Origin: Morchella semilibera | Lineage: Eukaryota > Ascomycota > Pezizomycetes > Pezizales > Morchellaceae | DNA: 64,000 nucleotides | Direction of reading: 5' to 3' | NCBI GenBank assembly: GCA_009192285.1 | Contig: WBVU01000011.1 | Span: 1,112,668-1,176,667 of the forward strand | Shown here: positions 1 to 9,855 of the stretch, one piece after another | Position numbering within the stretch: the stretch's first letter is position 1 | How the letters are laid out: each line of letters begins with the position of its first letter | Program-made: the position numbers and the translations under genes | Notes under the pieces: generated by a model | Database searches by the model: none | The model's input: the letters and a program-made list of their open reading frames with translations, nothing else | What the model was told of the DNA's origin: nothing

Positions 1-33
1 TACTACACCCAGTTCATTATCATCCTTCTACGC

Positions 34-1449
34 CTACTTCCTGAAAGCGCGGAGCTCTCTTCTCCTGTAATGGCAATATTGTCAACGAAAATGGCTCGTT
101 CGCGAAATCGTTAAAGAACACTTGATACATACCACCAATCCGCGAAAGGCACTGTGTGCACCGGAATACCGATATCCTTCAACGCCTTTGTTGAAAGATG
201 GCAATCATACGGCCTCACAACTAACACATACCATTAGCAGCTAAACCGGGGACTCTACTGGCAGTGAATTGGTTTACCTGCTGCATTAGGGTCGTTCGAG
301 TCGTTGCCGACCATGTGCTCCAAAGGAAGACCATTCATCTCGGCCAGTAGCTTACAAATCTCATATTTGGTCATACGATCTTCGGAGCTGAATTGGAGGA
401 TCTTGGGGAGAGGTGCAGTGTTTTCAGTAGTGTACTTGTCTGTGGAAAACGCAGAGTTAGTAATCACTAGTGAAGGAGAAACCATTACTACTCACTTACG
501 ACATCCTTCAAAACTCTCGCAACATCCGAGGTGTTCCTATCAAACACCAGCATTAGCCATCAATGCTTTTCTAGATTAAACTCAACTCACGTCGGGTATC
601 TGATGCTCCAGTGGTCCATCTCAATCTTTTCCTTTCCCTCCTTATTCCACACAGCATCCAGCAGCACGTTCACCGCACTCTCGGCGTTCTTCTCAACCTC
701 TCCGTAGAGGACTGGTACCCTCATGACAACAGCCAAATCCTTTCCGTTCGCTAGAACCGCCTGCTCACCCGCATACTTGGTCTCCCCATAGAAGTTTGGG
801 GGGTTAGCGGGTGCATCAGCCTCGTAGGGGGCAGCACCAGGTTTGCCGTCGAAAACGTAATCAGTTGAGATATAGACCAAGAGGACGTTACGGCTGTGGC
901 ACTCTTGTGCAAGACGTCTAGAGGCTTCAACCTAGGGGGTGTCAGGAATGTCTGAATAAGAAGAAAGAAAAAAAAGAAGTGGGTATACATTGAGGCGTTT
1001 CACGCCCTCGGGGTCGGCAGAGCACTTATCAGGGAAGCGCTCGGCAGCGCCTGAAGGTTAGTTAGTATTTTGATTTAGAATCAAAGGCTCGTTATATAGA
1101 GATGGACATACAGTGGACTACAGCTTTAGGCCTGTGAACAAAGGAATCCATTAGCACATTCCTACCAATTGGGAGTCATAGCTACTAACTTGACATCATC
1201 CAACAACTCCACGACCTCCTCAGCACTTCCCAGGTCCACCTTTCTAATTGTTGGAGGTTTTGCACGCGAAAACCCTTATTTTCAAGTATTTAGTATATTG
1301 CTTTCCATACTTGGTTTCAGGGTTGCAGAACGAGTAGTCATACCGGTTCCAATAACGTTCCAACCGTCGGCCTCGAAAGCCTTGACACATTGACGACCGA
1401 GCTGGCCAGTGGCTCCGGTGATAAGGACGGTTTTCTCAGTAGAAGTCAT
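34..1449 (-). CDS. MAT2B-like / RmlD-family NAD(P)-binding reductase
   Basis: Extended short-chain reductase of the RmlD family, most like fungal relatives of methionine adenosyltransferase II beta (MAT2B); 311 aa. The N-terminus has a Rossmann motif (GATGQLG, G12/G15/G18). Further on are VYISTDYVFDG and a Y-x-x-x-K pair in FYGETKYAGEQ, then FSSEDRMTKYE and a C-terminal WWRRELRAF, all typical of fungal members. The model has nine exons: 1449-1344, 1274-1190, 1131-1112, 1050-989, 931-591, 536-496, 439-278, 220-133 and 64-34. These sum to 936 nt and every junction is in phase. Exon 3 is only 20 nt. In animals the beta subunit modulates SAM synthetase; the fungal role is less clear, and a dTDP-rhamnose-reductase-like activity is the alternative. 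It lies 3' of TilS on the same strand and 2.2 kb from a SAM carrier. Confident in family, less in function. Confidence 0.88.
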
Positions 1450-1938
1450 TTTTTCAGTTTTTGTTTCTGATGATGAAGATGGAGCAGGTTTGTTTCGTTT
1501 GAGGGGAAAAGTAGGTACTCTACATGTATTAATAGTACTCAGGTAGGTATGGTTTCGGATCGGATAAACTCTTCGGGGCTGGGGTGACGGGAGCCAAGGC
1601 TCTTCTGGTTACACTTGCGGGATTTTGGCTCATCTGGGATCACTCGGTGGCAGTTGTGGTTAGGGGTATCTTTACCTTTTTTTTTTTTGTTTAATTCATA
1701 CTCGTATACAGCCTTCCGGCTATGACGGCTGGGGTATCTTTACCTGCATATATACATGTACTTACGAAGCACGAGTTACTGGTGGCTATAGTACTAAAAT
1801 ATGTCGTCAAGAATAACAGATAAATTATGCAGAGCTGTTTTTGATAACTACATGTATACAAGCATGTTCATATTTCTGACAAGTGACATATGTACATAGA
1901 TATTTGTAGGTATAGGTATAAGTACAGCTTATATGTAT
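1450..1938. other. Intergenic region upstream of the MAT2B-like gene
   Basis: 489 bp between the MAT2B-like start codon and the TilS stop codon, so it should hold the MAT2B-like promoter and the TilS 3' UTR. It contains a T-rich run near 1679-1690 and three copies of the palindrome TACATGTA (1521, 1753, 1849). I see no coding potential. Confidence 0.6.
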
Positions 1939-3474
1939 TCAATCCTTGAACCGGATTTCATACTTCGCATTCTGGAACTTCAATCCCAGAGATGGCAGGG
2001 CAGCTATAACCTCGTCACCCTCGCCATAAATATCCTCATGCACATCCACTTTCCAGAATATAGCCGGTACAGTGAATCTCAAGGGTCCCTTTATCTCGGA
2101 ACCGAGGGCCTCTCCAACCCTTTGATGCATCCTTACGGAGATACTTTTTGCTTTACTCCTCAATGCCTTCATATCCGAGTCCTTGAGGATACGGATGATG
2201 CTGCGGTGTCTCGGCGGCGTCTCTACTCTTATCCACCATCGGCCATCCCACAAAACCCACTCACTCATCCCCGCCCCTAGTACATACTCCTCCTGTTCCT
2301 TGTCCTGGTGCGAAAATGGTTCCCGCCTCAACTTCCAACTTTGGTCCCCGTAATAAGTCCATGTCAAACCCGCAGAAGTGAACGTATTTATACTCTGTCT
2401 GTTCTGTGCGCCTAGTACCATCTTAAACGCATTTGTCATGTGCCTTGTCTCTACTCTGGCTGCTGGCGTCACCTTTTCTGTAATCATGATCAACAATCTC
2501 TGAAGCACTGCAGGACTGATGTCCTTGAAAAGCTCCAGTCGGTTCTTTGGGAACTTGAATTCGAGCGCGCCAATTCTTTCTTTAACGGTGATCTCACAGT
2601 GCTTTTCGATGAGGCTCTGCGCCTCCTCTCTTACGGAGCGATTACGATCTTCAGCGCGGGTTGCGAGAGAGACTAGGGATTCGCGCTGGAGGGCACGGGG
2701 GAGACGTGAGGGTTTCGTGAGAAGATGGCGCACAGTATTACGGCGGGTGTAGGTGGGGTCATGGTTTGTTTTGTCTTCAAACCATTTAACTCCATTTTCG
2801 TCGCATGTTGCTTGTAGACGGTCCTGTACGCATGTAAATTATGGTAATTATTATAAGCCGTATAGACTTTAGACTTATGTAAGAACTAAAAGGGCGTCAA
2901 CGGATGACCATACCTTTCCTACAGTTAAGAAGGGCCTTCCCACAGCTATTTTATTCGCACTATAGATATCTCGAGACTCTGGAATCCTCGAAAGATACTT
3001 CATGCCCCCCAGCCCATCCAACCTACTCCCGGAGATCAACCTCAGCATGACCGTTTCAGCCTGGTCATCTCCATGGTGCGCCAACAAAATGTTATCCACT
3101 TCGTTCTTAATGCACGCCTTGGCCAGTGCTTTAAATCGGGCAGTCCGGGCTCTTGTCTCAAACCCCGCCTTGTCTATGTCATCCTCGCCCCAGGATAGCG
3201 GTATCACATGAGGGAGAAACCCGTATGACTCCAGGATGTCTGCGACGGAGGAGGCTTCATGCGAACTATCGGGCCGTGCGCCGTGATCAATGATGAAGGC
3301 ATGGACCTTGCAAATTTGCTTTTGTTTTAGGAGCTGATGAGTGAGATGTGACAGTGCCATTGAGTCGACTCCGCCGCTCACGGCGAGGCCTAGATGTTTG
3401 GGCACATTGGGCCAGAGGTTCTGCAAGAGGGATTTGTACTCGGGAAGCGATATTGGGAGAGCGCGGGGGGGCAT
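1939..3474 (-). CDS. tRNA(Ile)-lysidine synthetase (TilS-like), probably mitochondrial
   Basis: N-type PP-loop ATP pyrophosphatase of the TilS/MesJ family, 481 aa, in two exons (3474-2914 and 2823-1939) split by a 90-nt intron. SGGVDS (residues 33-38) is the ATP-binding P-loop. IIDHGARPDSSHEA, ETRARTARF and LAHHGDDQAETVMLRL are family signatures, and WFEDKTNHDPTYTRRN continues the conserved domain after the intron. TilS converts C34 of tRNA-Ile(CAU) to lysidine so that it reads AUA. In eukaryotes this is expected only in organelles, so action on mitochondrial tRNA is inferred. No clear presequence is seen. The start shown is the first ATG before the P-loop domain. It is divergent from the SAM carrier gene with 188 bp between start codons. 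Confidence 0.9.
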
Positions 3475-3662
3475 GATTGGGAGGTTCTAGAAGTGGTGAA
3501 ATAATCTCTTGAGGCCAATGATGAGATGAGCAACTGCCGCCAAGGTCTCAGAGCCTCGCCGCTGTAGCCTGTAATTTATCGGTATCTACATACATGTATT
3601 TATCATATCTTTAGAATAATATATCTCCCTCACCTCCCTCAGTTCCACCCCCTCAAACCACA
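3475..3662. promoter_or_regulatory. Divergent promoter region, TilS / SAM carrier
   Basis: 188 bp separates the start codons of two divergently read genes, so both 5' UTRs and core promoters must lie here. A TACATGTA copy is at 3591. No TATA box can be placed with confidence. Confidence 0.5.
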
Positions 3663-4602
3663 ATGGACTCCTCAAAGTCCACCCCCTCAACCTCCCCCTT
3701 CGTCCGCTCCCTCCTCGTAAGTCCCCACCCCACTTCCGCGCACCACTCCACTCACAACTTAGGCCGGAGGTCTCGCCGGCACCGCAGTAGACCTCTCCCT
3801 TTTCCCGCTCGACACCCTCAAAACACGGCTTCAATCCGCCGGCGGCTTCTTCGCAAATGGCGGCTGGCATGGCGTCTACAAAGGTGTCGGTAGCGTTATT
3901 GCCGGGTCTGCTCCCGGTGCAGCACTCTTCTTCGTCACTTACGAGGGCGTGAAGTCGTACCTGTCGCCGGACGGCCAACCAGGGACCTCAGCCCATCATA
4001 TGATCGCGGCATCGCTAGGCGAGGTTGCCGCGTGTTCTGTGAGGGTGCCGACGGAGGTCATAAAGCAGCGCGCTCAGGCCTCCCAGTTCCCAAGCTCGTG
4101 GGCGGCACTGAAACATACGTTTACCGCTAATAAGAGCCCTGTGAGAATCTGGGCGGAGCTGTACAGAGGGTGGAGTGTCACAGTTATGAGAGAAATTCCT
4201 TTTACGGTCATACAGTTCCCGCTGTGGGAGGCCATGAAGGAGTGGAGAGGGAGGCAGAAGGGCAGGAGGTGTAATCCGGGGGAGAGTGCGGTCTTTGGGA
4301 GTGCCAGTGGTGCGGTCGCAGCGGCGCTGACAACACCACTGGATGTGCTAAAGACGAGATTAATGTTAGCAAAACAGGTATGTGTTGAGAGAGTAGGTGA
4401 GCAGTCTACAGAGGTCAAGAGTGCTGATTAGGATGTTGAGTAGAAACAATCCGCTGCCTCGACGTTCAAGGGAATTGTCAAAGAAGAGGGAGTTTCAGCA
4501 CTATTTAAAGGGATCGGCCCAAGAGTTCTCTGGATCTCCATTGGAGGAGCTATCTTCCTGGGGGCTTTTGATTCCGCAAAAGCTGCCCTGGAAAGATTTT
4601 AG
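3663..4602 (+). CDS. PET8: Mitochondrial S-adenosylmethionine carrier (SLC25A26 / Pet8-type)
   Basis: Member of the mitochondrial carrier family, 275 aa, the usual length. Exons are 3663-3716, 3763-4377 and 4444-4602. All three carrier signatures are present: [20 protein letters not shown] and [10 protein letters not shown]. The first repeat ([18 protein letters not shown]) is characteristic of the SAM carrier Pet8/SAMC, which exchanges cytosolic SAM for matrix SAH across the inner membrane. The protein ends [22 protein letters not shown], the sixth helix. The first intron is 46 nt. The close MAT2B-like gene may also touch SAM metabolism. Symbol given by homology to yeast PET8. Confidence 0.92.
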
Positions 4603-4997
4603 GGCTATATCGTTTATACCATTTCTAGGGAATATGGAATAAGGTGCGTGAGGCGTAATCACGTTGCAACACATGAGCAATTAGAGGATGGCCTGGTATT
4701 ATTTGTAAATAGAAATACTATTATTGAGCATTGGAATAGTATGTGATTGATAGCGTTCTCTACACCTCATAAATATTCAGACTGTGAGTGATCAATCAAG
4801 AAGTAGCTAATTGAATGAATTAAACCTTCAAAATTTGCCTTCCAGTTATTAATTCGTACACAAAAAAACGCCAAAAGGATTCCCGGCTTGTATCGTAGGC
4901 TGGACTCCACTAAAAGAAACACCGGACACCCCCAGGTCCACCCCATCTGACCTGGACATCGGCAGCTGCCATCACCGAGAACTAAACTGCGCATCCT
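4603..4997. other. Intergenic region between convergent SAM carrier and RPB10
   Basis: 395 bp between two convergent stop codons. AT-rich, presumably the two 3' UTRs. A 75-codon minus-strand frame (4767-4994) has no recognisable similarity and reaches to 3 bp from the RPB10 stop codon; I regard it as chance. Confidence 0.5.
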
Positions 4998-5398
4998 CTA
5001 TCGGGTGCGGTTACGTTCCTGGGGATTGTAACTATAGAAGCGCCAACCTAATCAGTCCTGTCCGCTCTCCCGGGCCTTGTGTAAACATACCGTAAGAGCT
5101 TCTCGATTAAGTCGACGTGGGTCATTATCATTCTTCGGCAGCAGTAACGCTTGCAACCGAGCTGATCCATAGCATCACTGTTCGAGTAATATACTTAGGC
5201 CCTATTGTAAAGTCATGAAAGAGTAGATGAGCTTGCTTACCCTTCAGTGACATTCTCCTCCAGGAGCTGGAGGTAACGCTCCCAAAGATCTGCAACAACC
5301 TACTCTAGAGCGTTAGCTACTTTCACATACGAACAAGTAGGCATCGAATAACAAAAGTATACCTTCCCACACGAGAAGCAACGGATTGGAATGATCAT
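4998..5398 (-). CDS. RPB10: RNA polymerase I/II/III subunit RPABC5 (Rpb10)
   Basis: Smallest shared subunit of the three nuclear RNA polymerases, 71 aa, assembled from four small exons: 5398-5363, 5299-5241, 5177-5091 and 5031-4998 (216 nt). The protein begins [12 protein letters not shown], the invariant N-terminus with the first zinc pair (CxxC). It continues through [16 protein letters not shown], with the second cysteine pair, and [18 protein letters not shown]. The family is almost invariant, so identity is secure. Introns are 63, 63 and 59 nt. Three introns in a 216-nt reading frame is dense, and simple open-frame scans would miss the gene. Divergent from NAN1 with 337 bp between starts. 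Confidence 0.96.
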
Positions 5399-5735
5399 CT
5401 TTCCTGTAGGTGGTTGTTGTTAATTATTCGCGTAACGGTGAAAGAGTGTTGAAGGGGAAAAGAGATGGATCATCATCTGGATGAAATGTCTATCGGTGTG
5501 CAAAAACACGCTAACCCTTGTCTGTCCCAAAACCGCCGAACCGCACACGCTGCTTGCTGCGCCAAGATTTCACACCCACGCTCCAAAAAAAATCCCTCCA
5601 GTCAGTGCAGACCAATCTTTTTTCCTCACGCAAAACCTTCCCTCTACATTACAGAATCCCACAACCCCAGTCCCCGCTCTTTAATCCCGCCATTACGGTT
5701 AGGTTTTTGCGCTCGAACTGCCTCAATCGCAAGTT
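5399..5735. promoter_or_regulatory. Divergent promoter region, RPB10 / NAN1
   Basis: 337 bp between the start codons of RPB10 and NAN1, an RNA polymerase subunit and a U3 snoRNP protein, both needed for ribosome production. Pyrimidine-rich on the plus strand (5560-5700). A shared promoter is inferred from geometry only. Confidence 0.45.
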
Positions 5736-8700
5736 ATGACTTCCGACAAAAGGAAGACTGTAGCCGCAGGCAGCAGTGGTGAACCAAGGACTTTGGGATC
5801 CGCTTCAACTACTACTACACCAATTAATACTACAATCACGTCCCAGGAGTCAGAGAATAATAATGCAGACAAAGACATGACAGAAAAAACCTCTATAAAA
5901 AAACGCAAAAAACGCCAACGGAAGAGAAAGGGAAGGTCGCAAACTGCGAATGGCGTTGAAACCACCTCCACCACAGAGCAGCCCAAGGAATTGAAAAAAG
6001 AGAAAAAGAAGAGGAGCAAAAATTTGCAAGAAGATGGACGAGAAGACCCTGAAGGAACTAAAAGAGAGCTAGTACAGCGCACCAAAGATGTTCCCGAGAA
6101 GTGGAAGTTGTCGCCTTCGCTGGGAGGAAGGTTCTTGATGCTGGACCCAGTATTTACTAGAGATGAAAAGTACATCGTTCATACCTACTTTTTTTTTTGC
6201 GCACCTTTTAGTTGCGGTATATGTATGCTGATTCTTCTTGACTACTCACTGGTAAAGATTTATCCTCCTCGCACATGCAAAGTCGTTGAAAATATACTCG
6301 ACAAAAACATCCCTCCTCGTCCGCAATATCCAGATCCCGTTAATAAAACCGACGGAAAGGATTACTTCATATCTTCTAGACCCCATAAATGACAGCAGGG
6401 TTTACATTGAAACATCAAGCTCTCAATTATTGTTGTGGAACTGGGTAGATGGAAAGTTGTTCCAGAAGTGGGACCTTGGATTCCCCTCAGCTGGCCTCAT
6501 TACCGTCTGCACAGATGAGAAGCCAGACGATGAGACTGTGGGTATTGTCTACGCAACCGATGTCAGCGGAAAGAATGGATTTTTGTACAGACTTGAGCTA
6601 CCAAAGGACTCAAAAACTGAGATTAAGAAATCAATAATCTACAAATCACCATTTGGCGCGATTTCCGCCGCCCAGATTCACCTCCGTGGTACAATAGTCG
6701 CAATTACCTCCGAGAGGACCTTGATTATTGGAAACAAGCAGGCAGTAGAAGGTGCTGTGGATGAGAATACTGAGTGGGGAGCGTTCCGGACATTTCCAAT
6801 GACCTTTGTAGTATCATGTATGGACTCGTATGTCCCGGCCGACAATAGTAGCAAAGGGAAATCAAAAAATAATAAAAAGGCAAAGACTACTACGGTGGAT
6901 TTGCTTGGGGATGTGGTTGTTGGAGACGATACCGGTGCCATGCACTTATTCCACAATGTTCTACGACTCCGGGAGGACCATAAATTCCCAGAACAAGACC
7001 AAGTTATCAGGACCCTTCATTGGCATCGGAAGAAGGTCCGATCCGTCAAGTGGGCTTCCAATGGTATCTCATCTTTCTACAAACTTTTACAGGTCCCAAA
7101 ATACTGATAATGTGACTTTAGGTAATTATATCATTTCCGGAGGTTCCGAGACTGTGTTGGTCATGTGGCAGATCGAAACCGGACACAAGCAGTTCCTCCC
7201 TCACTTGGGTTCTATAATTGAACGCCTGGTCGTTTCACCCAAAGCCAATTGCTACGCAATTCTTCTCTCCGACAACTCTATCATGGTAATCTCAACGGCC
7301 GAGCTAAAAGCCAAAACCAACATCGCCGGTATTCAATCCCGCGTGTTCAACCCCACGGAAGCTCTCAAATCCAGAGTTCCCTGCGTCTTCCTCCCCACTA
7401 CTGCTAACCGCCTACTCCTCGCCACACCCGCCTCCCAGATCGAAGGCAGCACTTCTGCACCCTATTTACAAACATTCGACACTTACTCTGACCGCCACGT
7501 CGCACGGCAAGCCCTCACCCGCACCAATGCTACTAACTTTAACACAGGCCCTGACCAAGACTTTATCCTCGAACCCAATGTCACCCACATGGCCATCACC
7601 TCCGACGGGGCCTGGCTCGCAACCATTGACGAATGGAAGCCCCCGCAACGCAAGCCCGACAACGGCAGCAGCGAGTCTCCAATTATCGAAGATGAGGGCC
7701 ATGGGCGTGAAATATATCTGCGCTTCTGGAGGTGGACCGAGAAGAAGAGGATCTGGGAGCTTGTCACACGTGTGGACTCGCCGCACCCCTCAGCAAGCGG
7801 TTTGGGGGCGGAGGAGGTCTTTGACCTGGTACCTGCGCCAAAGGGGCATGGGTTTGCTACAGTTGGTGCAGACGGGAGCGTCCGCATCTGGAAATCCAAA
7901 GTGCGGACTCGGGCCGGGGGCATTGAGGCCAGGACCGCAGAGGGAGCACTCACATCCTGGGGCTGCAGGCGGATTATTATGTTCTCTAAAGGCCGCCGAG
8001 AGCTTGAGCTCTCCGCCTCCGCCCTACTCGACCTCGACGTCTCCCCCAAGCAATCCAAAAAGAGCGCCTCCCCTAAGCAATCCAAAAATAGCGCCTCCCC
8101 TGCCTACTGGAGCCACCTCACCTTCTCCGAAGACGGCTCCGTAATCGCCATTGCAACCCCCGCCCCCAGTCTCTCCCCCTCCACAGAAGAGGATACTACC
8201 ATCCACCTCGCCGACTCCATCGCGGGCGCCGTCCGCCACTCCATCAGTGGGCTCCAGCTCGGCCGCGTCACCGGCCTCGGCATCCTCGAGCGCCACCTCA
8301 TCGTCCTCGGCACCTCCAAGCTCCTTGTCTACAACCTCGTCAACAGCAGCATCCACTACGAAATCCCGCTCGAGACACTCAACGCCTCCTCCGCCGGTGG
8401 CCACCTCGCCATCGACCACCACAATTCCACCTTTGCAATCTCCCTCGCGCCGCGGAAGGCCAGCCAAAGCCATCGTGTGATTGTCTTCAATACGGACTCT
8501 GTCGCGCCCGTGCATGTGCAAGATATTGGTCTCCTGGCAGTGACCGCGCTGAAGTCGTCAGAGGGCGGAAAGGGCTACATGGCGCTGGATGCGGAGGCAC
8601 GGATACAGTACATTTCACCTGTTCTGGCGCCCCACGTCTCTGTTGCACAACAGGCTTCAAGGGCAGATTTCAGCCTCGAGGACGACGCGGAGGAGCCGTC

Positions 8701-9016
8701 GGGACTGTCTGGTGTGTACATGACGAACGGTGATGCTGCACACTCGGACAACGAGGATGAACCGGAGGCGATGGATGCCGACGGCGGCGAAGACGATGAT
8801 GGCATAGTAGACCGTGTGGTGCCCCGGGAGGCGCTGGAGAGCATCTTTGATGCGGTACCCTCATATGCCGCGGGATCGGTCGAAGAGGCGTTTGAGAAGG
8901 TGTTGGCACTGTTTGTGAAGAAGCCTTTGGGGCTTGAAGATGATAATGAAGATGACGTTGAGGACGACGGCGAGGACGAGGACGAGGATGTCGAGATGCA
9001 GATGGTCGCTGTTTGA
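5736..9016 (+). CDS. NAN1: U3 snoRNP / t-UTP WD-repeat protein Nan1 (Utp17, WDR75)
   Basis: Nucleolar WD40 protein of the t-UTP subcomplex of the small-subunit processome, needed for pre-18S rRNA transcription and processing; 1044 aa. Exons are 5736-6169, 6258-7063 and 7122-9016. The N-terminus has lysine/arginine patches (KKRKKRQRKRKGR near residues 54-67) of nuclear/nucleolar type. WD-repeat blades follow, e.g. SLKIYSTKTSLLVRNI, YIISGGSETVLVMWQIETG and GFATVGADGSVRIWKS. The C-terminus is strongly acidic. Intron 1 was fixed by matching the conserved FILLAHAKSLKIY strand. A 30-bp near-perfect tandem repeat (SPKQSKKSA/SPKQSKNSA) lies near 8041-8100. The second half of the frame is clearly GC-richer than the first. 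Confidence 0.88.
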
Positions 9017-9855
9017 CCAGGATACATGTAGGGATTTCCTTTTGTTTTTTAAAAAAAAAGTTGAGGTTGTATCTTGTATCTATACTATGCGCTGTCTGTT
9101 CATTTGTCTCTCTCCTTCTCTTTTTCTCTCTCTCTCTTTCTTTCCCTCTTTTTTTGGTCTTTTTTCGATTTCCTTTCCCCCTTTTTGTAAGATAACTATT
9201 TTACTCAAGCTTGGTGGTTGCGATTGTGTAGGGTGCGCAGGGTGGGGATGGGGGGACAGGGGCGGGGGCGGGGGGCGGGGTGTTAGAATACCTATATACT
9301 TCTTCTGATGAGAGAGCGATATGGCTTTGTATTGTTATTTCGGGATATTTTATTGGGGTTGGTTGGGAGAAGTTAAGTAGTAGATGGATCTGAAGGTTGT
9401 GAATACATGTAGGAAAGCATCATTTCAACAGGTTATTAAATTTTAAATAGTGTGGAGTATGAGGTCACGATGTGCAGAGTATAATATATTATTACCCTTA
9501 AGTTATTGATTCCGACCTATAACAGGGGGTCAGAATTTGTATGTTAAGTCAATTATCTCCTGGGAGGGTCAGCATTTACAATACAAGTCAATGATCATTC
9601 AAACATGTCTCTTATCACAACAATCTGATTGTCTTGATCCCAGCCACAACGTCATGCACACAACAACCAAACACACAGCACAGCACAGCACAGCAATCGA
9701 TAGCTCCCAAAAGCACCACCAATAACCTAAAAACTAACAATCTCATACATATCTCCAATCCCCCCCCCCTCCCCTTCTCTCTCTCCTCCCCCTCTCCTCT
9801 CGCCCAATCCCAATACGCTACACTCCCCCACCCCCCTCCCCCTCCCCTCCCCACG
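9017..9855. other. NAN1-VPS16 intergenic region
   Basis: 839 bp between tandem genes. It holds a T-rich stretch after the NAN1 stop (9040-9190, presumably 3' UTR), a G-rich run at 9236-9280, TACATGTA copies at 9023 and about 9403, an ACACAGCACAG tract near 9675-9695 and a C/T-rich polypyrimidine block at 9760-9855 directly before the VPS16 start. No coding evidence. Confidence 0.55.

Noticed and set aside
8024-8521. 165-codon minus-strand frame inside NAN1
   Set aside because: Antisense shadow of a GC-rich coding exon; Gly/Glu/Asp-biased composition and no motif.
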